Assembly (NCBI GenBank): GCA_026705345.1
Contig: JAPPAV010000098.1
Span: 1-44,949, forward strand
Length of the DNA stretch: 44,949 nt
Reading direction: 5' to 3'
Source of the DNA: Gammaproteobacteria bacterium
GTDB lineage: Bacteria > Pseudomonadota > Gammaproteobacteria > Pseudomonadales > Azotimanducaceae
Shown in pieces: positions 31,283-38,785 of the stretch. Position 1 is the stretch's first letter, and the number at the start of each line of letters is the position of its first letter. A model generated the notes under the pieces. The model saw nothing but the letters and a program-made list of their open reading frames with translations, ran no database searches and was not told where the DNA came from. Position numbers and translations under genes: made by a program.

Positions 31283-33208
31283 ATGCTGAGCGCCGTAGCG
31301 CGAGTATTGGTTTCGGTTGGACTGGCGTGCTTGGCCTGCGCGACGGCGAGCGGCGTACAACACACAGTCGTCTCGGAGTCGGCGAAGCAATCGGATGCCG
31401 ATCACCCATCGGTGACCCTCGAAGGGACTGTGGTTGATGCGAGCGGCACCCCACTCGACGTCTTTACGCTGACGACCTATGAGCGGGGAAAAGACCCGCA
31501 GGTTCACTCGTTCAAAGCAGCCGGCGGTCGCCTGAAGATTGGTCTCGACGGACGAGTAAGGGGTTTCGCGCTCGATGCGCCGCGCCACGCAAGGTGGTTC
31601 CACGGCGTTGCGTTGAGGTCCGCAGGCACCTACGACGTCGGGACGGTTTCCCTGCAGCGCGGCCGCGCCGTCAGCGGGCGGCTCACGGATGCGGGCACCG
31701 GACTGCCGATTGCGAAAGCGAGCATCAGCTATGCGCCCACCCAGCTTCAGGTGTTGAACATCTCCGTTGAAGACGAATACCCCCTCGGCTGGTGGGCCAC
31801 GACGGATGCGAATGGCGGATTCGCGCTGAATCGCCTTCCCGAGCGACGCGTTCGTCTCGAGGTGGCGTCGGCGGAACACGTCACCGAGGCTGTTCGGCTA
31901 CCCGCCGGCATCGACCGTCTCGATATCGAACTTGGCGGCAGCGCAACGATCGAAGGACGGTTGCTGTTGGTTGACCGAACTGCTGTCGAAGGTACGGTAA
32001 GGCTCCGGTTCGACCACGGTCGCTCGGGGGTGTTGGAACGACGAACCGACCTCGATGGCCGATTCCGGTTCGAGGGACTGGCCGCCGATTCCTACCGTCT
32101 TCACGTGCGAACGGCCGCCGGTGTCGTCGACGGACGATCGGTGACTGTTGCCAAGGAGGAAGTCGCAACCATCGAGTTCCCGGTCGAACCACTCGGTCGC
32201 CTGTCCGGGCGTGTTTCTGGGCTGGGGGAGTCTGCGTCGGCATCGATATCGGTCCATAGCTACGACGAGAGGTGGAGTCTGCTTCACGAAGGCGAAGCAT
32301 TCGGCAATGGCCGCTTCGATTTGCGTGGCATCCCGGACGGCGTCCATGTTGCCGAAGGCGTCGCGTGGGAGGGGGTGGGCTCACGACGGATCCTTAGAAA
32401 GTTCAAGATGGTCGCGGGTGAAGCCACCGTCGACTTCGACTTCAACGCCGCAGGTCGATCGCGCATCGCCGGGAGGGTGGTCGCAGGTCCACGCCCCGTA
32501 CCGCGGACTCATGTGTACGCCGTTCGCAAAGACGATCCGCTCCTGCGAACCGCAATGGACATGTCGGACCGTCAGGGCCGCTACGAGATTCGTGGCCTCG
32601 AAGACGGCGAGTACGAACTTCGCGCCTGGCTCGGCCTGCGCGGGACGGAACGAGCCTTCGACGTCACCGTCGCCGGCGACACGACATACGACATACGCCT
32701 CGGGCGGTACGCGTTGTCGGGCGCGGTCATACGTCCAGAGGGTCCGCAGTCGGATCTGGCCAACTTCGTGGTGCAGGCGAGATTGAACTCGCCGAGCGAC
32801 GAACTCGTGATCTTCCGCGACTTCACCGACAGCCGCGGGGCGTACCGTTTCGACGGCCTTGAGGATGGCAGCTACACGGTGTCCTTTGCTTGGCCGTACT
32901 ACGGTGCTGCACGAGAAGTCGACGTTGTCGGAGCGTCGGTCGAGAACGTGGATCTCCGGGCGACGCCGAGCGAAACCCGCGACGTTCGCGCCGTCGATGC
33001 CGATTCCGAAGAGCTTCTGTCCTCATTGCTTTGCAAGATCGAGGACGGCGTTTGGCAAGGCGGGACACTCGACTTCGAGCATCGGGATGGACTGCCGATC
33101 TCGCTGACGGATGCCCACCTGACGTGTTGGGTCGGGGGCTACCAGGCGGTGCGGTTTCGCTGGGATGGGGAGCCACTGGAGATCAACCTCTCCCGCGAAT
33201 CTCCCTGA
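31283..33208 (+). CDS. Secreted protein with carboxypeptidase-regulatory-like repeats
   Basis: About 641 residues from the ATG at 31283 (an in-frame GTG lies 9 bases earlier). A signal peptide (VARVLVSVGLACLACATASG) is followed by at least five beta-sandwich repeats of 80-95 residues, of the CarboxypepD_reg/SdrD B-like type. Each shows the pattern strand-G-x-V, then D-x-x-G-x-F/Y-x-x-x-x-L-x-x-G, as in SDRQGRYEIRGLEDGEYELR and DSRGAYRFDGLEDGSYTV. There is no enzymatic domain. Such proteins are structural or adhesive at the cell surface or in the periplasm. No sortase or type 9 sorting tail is visible. Confidence 0.8.
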   Translation: MLSAVARVLVSVGLACLACATASGVQHTVVSESAKQSDADHPSVTLEGTVVDASGTPLDVFTLTTYERGKDPQVHSFKAAGGRLKIGLDGRVRGFALDAPRHARWFHGVALRSAGTYDVGTVSLQRGRAVSGRLTDAGTGLPIAKASISYAPTQLQVLNISVEDEYPLGWWATTDANGGFALNRLPERRVRLEVASAEHVTEAVRLPAGIDRLDIELGGSATIEGRLLLVDRTAVEGTVRLRFDHGRSGVLERRTDLDGRFRFEGLAADSYRLHVRTAAGVVDGRSVTVAKEEVATIEFPVEPLGRLSGRVSGLGESASASISVHSYDERWSLLHEGEAFGNGRFDLRGIPDGVHVAEGVAWEGVGSRRILRKFKMVAGEATVDFDFNAAGRSRIAGRVVAGPRPVPRTHVYAVRKDDPLLRTAMDMSDRQGRYEIRGLEDGEYELRAWLGLRGTERAFDVTVAGDTTYDIRLGRYALSGAVIRPEGPQSDLANFVVQARLNSPSDELVIFRDFTDSRGAYRFDGLEDGSYTVSFAWPYYGAAREVDVVGASVENVDLRATPSETRDVRAVDADSEELLSSLLCKIEDGVWQGGTLDFEHRDGLPISLTDAHLTCWVGGYQAVRFRWDGEPLEINLSRESP

Positions 33209-33228
33209 TTTTCCCTCTGCGTGCGTCG

Positions 33229-33840
33229 TCAGATTCCTTGCCGTACGATCTCCTCCTCGGCATCGCGCAGCTTGTCCTTGCCGAAGTACAGTTCATTCCC
33301 CACGAAGAAACTCGGCGAACCGAACACGCCGCGTTGGACGGCGGCGTCCGTGTTGGCGATGAGCTGCTGCTTCACGAGGGAATCCTGGACGCCCGCGAGA
33401 ACCGTCTCCACGGGCAGTTCCGATTCGGCGAGCGCTTCGGCGAGAACCGCGGGATCATCCATCTTCTTTTGTTTCGACCACATGTGCTGATAGACCTCGT
33501 CCACGTAGCGATCGAAGAACCCCTCCCGTTGGGCGACGATGGCGCCGCGCATGATGGTCAAGGTGTTGACCGGGAAATGCGGATTCGGGACGTAGGCCGG
33601 TACGCCGTATTGCCTGAGGAACCGTTCGGTCTCCAAGCGCTGGTACTCCGGCTTGTTGCGGATGCCTCTGAGCGAGACCGCAGGCGAGACGTTGTTCGTG
33701 GCCTTGAACACGCCGCCGAGCAGCACCGGCACGTACTTGAACGCGATGCCGGTACGGTGCTCCACGCCCGGAATGGCCAAATGCGCGAGGTAGGCGTTCG
33801 GACTCCCGAAGTCGAAGTGGAACTCGACACTCACGGTCAT
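33229..33840 (-). CDS. DsbA-fold 2-hydroxychromene-2-carboxylate isomerase-like protein
   Basis: A 203-residue protein from the ATG at 33838-33840, preceded by TAGGAGA. It is a kappa-class glutathione transferase/HCCA isomerase-type thioredoxin fold: VEFHFDFGSPNAYLAH is the family start, with a Ser in place of the thioredoxin cysteines, and VFGSPSFFVGNELYFGKDKL carries the cis-Pro and C-terminal signature. The family isomerises aromatic breakdown products with glutathione or acts as a GST. No aromatic-degradation genes lie nearby, so the substrate is unknown. It is divergent from the methyltransferase gene. Confidence 0.88.
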   Translation of the reverse strand: MTVSVEFHFDFGSPNAYLAHLAIPGVEHRTGIAFKYVPVLLGGVFKATNNVSPAVSLRGIRNKPEYQRLETERFLRQYGVPAYVPNPHFPVNTLTIMRGAIVAQREGFFDRYVDEVYQHMWSKQKKMDDPAVLAEALAESELPVETVLAGVQDSLVKQQLIANTDAAVQRGVFGSPSFFVGNELYFGKDKLRDAEEEIVRQGI

Positions 33841-33886
33841 TTGTCGTCTCCTAGGCGTTCGCTCTGATCGGCGGCAGGAGAACACC

Positions 33887-34534
33887 ATGCAACAGCGTCG
33901 AGACCGTGTGCAATGGGTGTACGGGGCGAAGAACAACCGCGAACTCGAGCAGCGCTACGACGAGTGGGCGAACGAGTACGACAAGGATCTGCGCGAGGAA
34001 TTCGATTGGATCGCACCGCGGGTAACCGTCGCGCTGTTCGGCAAGTACGTCGCGCCTGACGCCAGGGTTCTCGATGCGGGCGTCGGGACCGGTCTTGTCG
34101 GCGAGTGTTTGATCGACGCGGGCTATCGCCAACTCCACGGGATCGATCTATCCGTGGGGATGCTCGCCGCCGCCCGGAGCAAAGCCATCTATCGCGAATT
34201 GCGCCAGATGACCCTCGGCGAGCCCTTGGACTTTGCCGACGACACCTTCGATGCGGTGATCAGCGTGGGCGTGTTCACCACCGGTCATGCCCCGGCTCAT
34301 GCCTTCGACGAGCTTGTCCGCATCACGAAGGACGGCGGGCACATCTTTTTCTCGCTAAAGACCGAACTCCACGAGGAGGGATTCGGTCGGTACCTTGATG
34401 GCTTGGAAGCCGCTGCCAAGTGGAAGTTGGTGGAACACTCGCCGCGCTACCGCCCGATGCCCAAGGGCGAACCGGAAGTCGAGCACCAGGTTTGGGGCTA
34501 TCGGGTACGGTCGGCGCCGGCCGCGTTGCGGTAG
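33887..34534 (+). CDS. Class I SAM-dependent methyltransferase
   Basis: A 215-residue methyltransferase with motif I VLDAGVGTGLVGE, a following acidic strand LHGIDLS, and FDAVISVGVFTTGH as motif II/III. The N-terminus (ELEQRYDEWANEYDKDL) is typical of small Methyltransf_11/25 proteins. AGGAGA lies 5 bases before the ATG. It probably methylates a small molecule in the cytoplasm; the acceptor cannot be told. The gene ends convergently with the Zur-like regulator. Confidence 0.88.
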   Translation: MQQRRDRVQWVYGAKNNRELEQRYDEWANEYDKDLREEFDWIAPRVTVALFGKYVAPDARVLDAGVGTGLVGECLIDAGYRQLHGIDLSVGMLAAARSKAIYRELRQMTLGEPLDFADDTFDAVISVGVFTTGHAPAHAFDELVRITKDGGHIFFSLKTELHEEGFGRYLDGLEAAAKWKLVEHSPRYRPMPKGEPEVEHQVWGYRVRSAPAALR

Positions 34535-34558
34535 CGCACCTCGACGCGGTCCCGGGGT

Positions 34559-35098
34559 CTACGCTGGCGGCGAAGCGCCTCGGTCCTGCTCGTCGACGGC
34601 ACAGGCGCCGCACAATCCCTTGACCTCGACAACCGCGTTGTCCGGCCGGAATCCGCGCTCGCCTGCGATCTGGGCCAGCAGTGCCTCAAGCCCGTTCGAC
34701 TCCACCTCGTCCACGTGGCCACAGGAGGAACAGAGCAGAAACTGGCTCTCGTGGGCGTGGTCGGGATGGTCGCATGCCAAGTAGGTCTGGGCGGACTCCA
34801 ACCGGTGGACGAGGCCTGTTCGCATCAGGAAGTCGAGGTGTCGGTAGACGGTCAGGGGCGCGATCTTGCGCTCCTGGCGCCCCTCCAGCAGGGCGATGAG
34901 TTCGTATGCGGAAAGCGGGCGGCCCGAGGTCAGCATTTCCGCGTAGACCGCCAATCGGGCGGGCGTCAGCCGCGCGCCCTGCTCAGCGCAGCGCTCTTCG
35001 GCGAGCCTTCGCCATTTCGCCGGGAGCGGTGCCGCTCTCGCCGACCGCTTAGCCAATTGGCGGCATCCTCGCGAGTGTGCCGACCAGGGCGTCGTCAA
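34559..35098 (-). CDS. zur: Fur-family regulator, Zur-like
   Basis: A 179-residue Fur-family repressor. The winged helix includes LTPARLAVYAEML and PLTVYRHLDFLMRTGLVHRL. The dimer/metal part has CDHPDHAHE, C123-S-S-C126 and C163-G-A-C166, the paired Cys of the structural zinc site. The N-terminal extension and the cysteine spacing are those of Zur rather than Fur. The TTG start at 35098 overlaps the stop of the MerC-like gene as TTGA, implying coupling; a second TTG at 35056 would give 165 residues. It probably represses its own operon and the divergent receptor at the palindrome at 35551, when zinc is plentiful. Confidence 0.85.
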   Translation of the reverse strand: MTTPWSAHSRGCRQLAKRSARAAPLPAKWRRLAEERCAEQGARLTPARLAVYAEMLTSGRPLSAYELIALLEGRQERKIAPLTVYRHLDFLMRTGLVHRLESAQTYLACDHPDHAHESQFLLCSSCGHVDEVESNGLEALLAQIAGERGFRPDNAVVEVKGLCGACAVDEQDRGASPPA

Positions 35099-35526
35099 CG
35101 TTCATCGGGTTCGACCGAGAGTCCGTGAATGTCGCCACTCTTACCACATTGTCGAAACCAATGCCAAAGGTGCGCCGAGGCCAGGAGGACGCCGCCGACG
35201 ATGGTGATTGGCTCCTCGTAGGCCGACAAGACCTCCAAGAACGCCCCCGACAGCAGCAGCGCGAGGCCAACCGATGCAGCGGCTACGAACAGCCTGTTGC
35301 CGCTCAAGGGCCGCGTCTTCCAGATTACGCGAAGGCTTACGGGAACCGCCACGAGCACCAGGATTCGATGCACTAGCTCGCTCTCGGCAGCCTGGGCGAT
35401 CGTCGGCATCAGTGCGACGAGGACGGGCAGGGCGACACAGTGGAGCACGCACAGGGTCGAAAGCCCGACCGCGTACAGATCCAGCCGCGCCGCCGGATTC
35501 CACCGAAACTGCGATTCTGCTGCCAT
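35095..35526 (-). CDS. MerC-domain membrane protein
   Basis: A 143-residue protein with four predicted membrane helices and the MerC-type first helix containing LSTLCVLHCVALPV, where two Cys flank a His. MerC proteins move mercury; relatives outside mer operons are often found with Zur and may handle zinc, and this one is translated with the Zur-like gene. No merA, merR or merT is present, so a role in zinc is more likely. The ATG lies 25 bases from the Zur-box-like palindrome, so zinc repression is expected. Confidence 0.82.
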   Translation of the reverse strand: MAAESQFRWNPAARLDLYAVGLSTLCVLHCVALPVLVALMPTIAQAAESELVHRILVLVAVPVSLRVIWKTRPLSGNRLFVAAASVGLALLLSGAFLEVLSAYEEPITIVGGVLLASAHLWHWFRQCGKSGDIHGLSVEPDER

Positions 35527-35550
35527 GAGCCGCTACCTACTCACGAAAAA

Positions 35551-35568
35551 GATATGTTATAACGTACC
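35551..35568. promoter_or_regulatory. Zur-box-like palindrome
   Basis: GATATGTTATAACGTACC: 14 of its 18 bases match their symmetric partners, around a perfect GTTATAAC core. It sits between the divergent merC/zur unit and the ZnuD-like receptor in an AT-rich patch. Zur sites in proteobacteria are AT-rich palindromes with GTTATA half sites, which fits. The remaining gap up to 35713 shows nothing else I recognise. Confidence 0.65.
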
Positions 35569-35713
35569 CTGACTGCTCGCAACGGTACCGTGCGTGTGAG
35601 CTCCTCGACCGCACGCTATCGCATACGGCGATTGCCCTAGTGCGGCAACTGGCTGCGGTCGGATTCCCGCTCTGGCCACCTCGCGGGCGTGTTCGTTCAT
35701 TTGGAGATTGGCT

Positions 35714-37903
35714 ATGAGACGCGAACAACCATTCTTGCTGGCTTTATTGGCTGCGGCACCGTGGATGTCGGCAGCCGCACTCGGGGCCGAAGCTGCCGGA
35801 GAGGAAGAGCCGGGGTCCATCGAGGAAATCATCGTCTTGGCACACCCGCTCGGGGGCGAAGGACTCGCGCAGGCCAGCGACGTGCTCGATGTCGACGAGC
35901 TCGAACGCAAGGTGGTGGACAACATCGGCGCGACCGTGGGCAGCGAGCCGGGGATCCACAACAGTGCCTACGGCGTTGGCGCGGGACGTCCCGTCATCCA
36001 TGGCCTTGGCGGTGCGCGGGTGCGCGTCATGGAGGAACAGATCGACACGCTTGACGTCTCTGTCAGCAGCGGCGACCACGCCGTCACGGTCGACCCCTTC
36101 GTCGCAGAACGTGTGGAAGTCCTGAAGGGTTCAGCGACACTGCTTTACGGCTCCGGCGCCATCGGCGGGGTGGTCGATGTCCACACGGGACGTATCCCGG
36201 ACGAAGTGCCGGAACGCATCCGAGGCGCCCTCGATCTGCGCGCCGCCGACAACGGCAACGGCAGCACCGGGACCCTACGGCTCGACGGCGGTGGCGGCAA
36301 CGTGGCGTGGCACGTCGACGCCTTCGCCCGCAAGGCGGACGACTACGACATCCCAGGGTACGCCGAGTCCGCGGCTCTGCACGCCCAAGAGGAAGAGGAA
36401 GAGCACCACGACGAGGACGAGCACGGGGACCACGACCACGACCACGAGGAAGACGACCACGACGAGGAGGAAGGGCACGAGGACGAGGAGGAGGTCCACG
36501 GCCACCTGCCTGGAAGCGGCATCGACGTCCGCGGCGGTTCCGTCGGTTTCTCCTTCGTCGGCGAGGGCGGATTCGCCGGCCTGTCCGTCAGCAGTCTTGA
36601 CTCCGAGTACGGCATCCCCGGCCACAGCCATGCCCACCACGAACACGGGCACGACGACCACGACGACCACGACGACCACGAGGAGCACGACGACCACGAG
36701 GAGCACGACGACCACGGCGATGAAGTCGAGGACACTCCCGTTGTCGTTCTCGAGCAGACGCGCGTCGACTTGGAGGCCGGCCTGGCCGACCCGTTCGACG
36801 GTTTCGAAGGCCTGAACCTCCGGCTCGGCATCAACGACTACGAACACGTGGAGAACGAAGCCGGCGAAGTCGGAACGGTCTTCACGAACGAGGCCTGGGA
36901 AGCGCGCGCGGAGCTGACGCACGCCCCGGTCGCCGGTTGGCGCGGCGCCCTCGGCATCCAGCTCGGCGACCGCGGATTCTCCGTGGCCGGCGAGGAAGCC
37001 TTCACGCCCCCCGTCGACACGTCGTCGTTCGGCCTGTTCTGGGTCGGCGAGCGCTCTCTTGAGCGACTCGGGATCGAGGCGGGCGTGCGCTACGACCGGG
37101 TCGAGCACGCGCCTGCGCACGGCTCGAGCCGCGATTTCAGCGGCGGCAGCGCATCGATCGGCATCATCGTTCCGCTTGGCGAGGACTGGGAGGGCACGTT
37201 GCTGGCCGACTACTCGTCCCGTGCGCCGGTGGGCGAGGAACTCTTCTCGGACAGCCCGCATCCCGGCACGGGTGTCTTCGAGATCGGGGATCCCGGGCTC
37301 GGCCATGAGCAGGCGCGCAACCTGTCGGCAACCCTCACCGGCGGTGGGGACGGCTGGTCCACGCAGGGAACCTTCTACTACACGAGCTTCGCCGACTTCA
37401 TCTACCAGGCAGCGACGGGTGAGGAAATGGACGGCTTCGACGTGCGCCGATACGCGCAGGCGGACGCGACCTTCGCCGGCTTCGAAGTGGAGGGCCGCGT
37501 AACCGTCGCCGAGTGGGGTGCCGGACGCCTCGAAATCGGGGCTTTCTACGACATGGTGTCCCCTGAACTCGACGTCTCCGGCAATGACAAACTGCCCCTC
37601 ATTCCGCCCAACCGGGTCGGGGTGTCCCTGGAGTTCACGAGCGACCGCCTGCGGGCCAACGTGGACTACGTACGGGCTTCGGAGCAGGACGACGTCGCCG
37701 AGTTCGAGTTGCCGTCGGACTCCTACGACGACCTGCGCGCGCGCATCGCGTGGCGTCTCCGCACGGGCGGCATGACGGTCGACCTGTTCGTCGCCGGGCG
37801 CAACCTCACCGACGACGAGCAGCGGCTGCACACGTCGGTCGTCAAGGATTTGGCACCCCAGCCCGGACGCACGATCGAAGCGGGCGTGCGTATGCGCTTC
37901 TAG
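35714..37903 (+). CDS. ZnuD-like TonB-dependent receptor with His-rich segments
   Basis: About 729 residues from the ATG at 35714, preceded by GGAG. Signal peptide, then a plug with VVDNIGATVGSEPGIHNSAY, GRPVIHGLGGARVRVMEEQ and VEVLKGSATLLYGSGAIGGV, and a barrel ending VKDLAPQPGRTIEAGVRMRF with the C-terminal Phe. Two loops (about residues 225-262 and 303-338) consist almost only of His, Asp and Glu and should bind metal outside the cell. ZnuD receptors import zinc and carry such loops. Together with the Zur-like gene and palindrome upstream, this gives a consistent zinc-uptake assignment. Confidence 0.9.
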   Translation: MRREQPFLLALLAAAPWMSAAALGAEAAGEEEPGSIEEIIVLAHPLGGEGLAQASDVLDVDELERKVVDNIGATVGSEPGIHNSAYGVGAGRPVIHGLGGARVRVMEEQIDTLDVSVSSGDHAVTVDPFVAERVEVLKGSATLLYGSGAIGGVVDVHTGRIPDEVPERIRGALDLRAADNGNGSTGTLRLDGGGGNVAWHVDAFARKADDYDIPGYAESAALHAQEEEEEHHDEDEHGDHDHDHEEDDHDEEEGHEDEEEVHGHLPGSGIDVRGGSVGFSFVGEGGFAGLSVSSLDSEYGIPGHSHAHHEHGHDDHDDHDDHEEHDDHEEHDDHGDEVEDTPVVVLEQTRVDLEAGLADPFDGFEGLNLRLGINDYEHVENEAGEVGTVFTNEAWEARAELTHAPVAGWRGALGIQLGDRGFSVAGEEAFTPPVDTSSFGLFWVGERSLERLGIEAGVRYDRVEHAPAHGSSRDFSGGSASIGIIVPLGEDWEGTLLADYSSRAPVGEELFSDSPHPGTGVFEIGDPGLGHEQARNLSATLTGGGDGWSTQGTFYYTSFADFIYQAATGEEMDGFDVRRYAQADATFAGFEVEGRVTVAEWGAGRLEIGAFYDMVSPELDVSGNDKLPLIPPNRVGVSLEFTSDRLRANVDYVRASEQDDVAEFELPSDSYDDLRARIAWRLRTGGMTVDLFVAGRNLTDDEQRLHTSVVKDLAPQPGRTIEAGVRMRF
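36621..36720 (+). repeat. Tandem His/Asp codon repeat in the receptor
   Basis: Near-perfect tandem copies of GACGACCAC and GAGGAGCACGACGACCAC encode the second His-rich loop. A less regular block at 36395-36503 encodes the first. Slippage could change loop length while keeping frame, because the units are multiples of three. Confidence 0.8.
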
Positions 37904-37926
37904 CCTGGTTTCGCCAAACGCCGGAA

Positions 37927-37948
37927 GGGACAACGCCCCGTCCCCTGC
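37927..37948. repeat. GTAGGGG/CTTGT hairpin repeat, diverged copy
   Basis: On the minus strand GCAGGGGACGGGGCGTTGTCCC: the GTAG is changed and the loop widened, but the GGGAC/GTCCC arms remain. It is the first of three copies between the receptor and the DUF3604 gene. Confidence 0.55.
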
Positions 37949-37976
37949 GGAATGCTCCGGCACGCGGCGGAACCCC

Positions 37977-38002
37977 GTAGGGGCGGGGCTTGTCCCCGCC
38001 CG
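37977..38002. repeat. GTAGGGG/CTTGT hairpin repeat, third stem variant
   Basis: GTAG-GGGCGGGG-CTTGT-CCCCGCCC, a perfect 8-bp stem that differs from the GGGCGACC and GGGACGGG stems in both arms. Confidence 0.8.
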
Positions 38003-38032
38003 CGCCGGGACATTTGTCGTAGCCCCGGAAAA

Positions 38033-38058
38033 CGGGACGGGACAAGCCCGTCTGCTAC
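38033..38058. repeat. GTAGGGG/CTTGT hairpin repeat, inverted copy
   Basis: CGGGACGGG-ACAAG-CCCGTCTGCTAC. On the minus strand it reads GTAGCAGACGGG-CTTGT-CCCGTCCCG, with six paired stem bases. It lies 14 bases past the stop of the DUF3604 fragment. Confidence 0.72.
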
Positions 38059-38071
38059 GGGTGGGTTGCCG

Positions 38072-38785
38072 TCAATTCGAACTTGGCGTGTACCAGATGG
38101 GCGACGTGTAGGCTCTCTCTTGAGTGATCATCGGTATTTGATCCGGCAGATCTCTCAAGCCGTAGAACTTCGCATCGTAGGCGGTCCAGCGAGGCGTCGG
38201 AATCTCTAGGACGCGTAGATAATAGAAGGCGAGTTCGGCGCGGTTGAAATCCGGGTCCGTCCACACCACGGCGAGCTCCGGATCGCCAATGCTGTTGGTA
38301 TAGGAAGCACTACCGACGTCGACTGTACTACCCACCGCACGAACCTCGCCCTTGGGGTTCTCCGTGCGGCCGTCAGACAAGGCGACGTTGTAGACCTTCT
38401 CGTGCAATTCGCCGTCTTCGTCACGCCAGCCCTTTATCACCTGCACACGGTCCAGGTTGGCGCCGTCGGGGTCTCCTACAGCCCGGATGAGAAAACTCGG
38501 CGCTCTCCCCTTTGGCGCTTCGGTGAGATCGCCACCCATGGGCACGCCCTTGGCGTAGCCAACTCGAGCCAGGTCCGGCCGCGCGGCATCCGCGGCGGCG
38601 TAGTCCCATCCGCCGAAAAACCGGACGGTCATGCGCGGGCCGGTAGACGCATAGACCTCTTTGCGCCGCATGGCGGCGAAAAGCGCTTGCCGCGTGTTCT
38701 CTGCCGCCCACACTGCCGCATAGCCGGAAGCGTTGTAGTTCCATCCGGTTACCACGCGGTTCGGGCCGGGTTCATTCCCCGGCAT
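38072..38785 (-). CDS. DUF3604 protein, C-terminal fragment after frameshift
   Basis: A 237-residue frame holding the last third of a DUF3604 protein: GWNYNASGYAAVWAAENTRQ, MRRKEVYASTGPRMTVRFFG and a C-terminal IQERAYTSPIWYTP-type ending (seen here as TQERAYTSPIWYTP). It has no ribosome site and no proper start of its own. Its frame joins the upstream part at GKMPGNEPGP if one T is restored near 38792. It is therefore the 3' part of a broken gene, unless the missing base is an assembly error. Confidence 0.85.
   Translation of the reverse strand: MPGNEPGPNRVVTGWNYNASGYAAVWAAENTRQALFAAMRRKEVYASTGPRMTVRFFGGWDYAAADAARPDLARVGYAKGVPMGGDLTEAPKGRAPSFLIRAVGDPDGANLDRVQVIKGWRDEDGELHEKVYNVALSDGRTENPKGEVRAVGSTVDVGSASYTNSIGDPELAVVWTDPDFNRAELAFYYLRVLEIPTPRWTAYDAKFYGLRDLPDQIPMITQERAYTSPIWYTPSSN

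Noticed and set aside
36395-36720. Tandem repeats considered as a CRISPR array or VNTR outside genes
   Set aside because: The units are 9-18 bases without spacers and lie in frame in a receptor loop.
36275-37963. Long minus-strand open frame (562 codons) opposite the ZnuD-like receptor
   Set aside because: It is the antisense shadow of a GC-rich gene; the Val-rich runs are the complement of His/Asp codon repeats, and the plus frame has clear receptor motifs.
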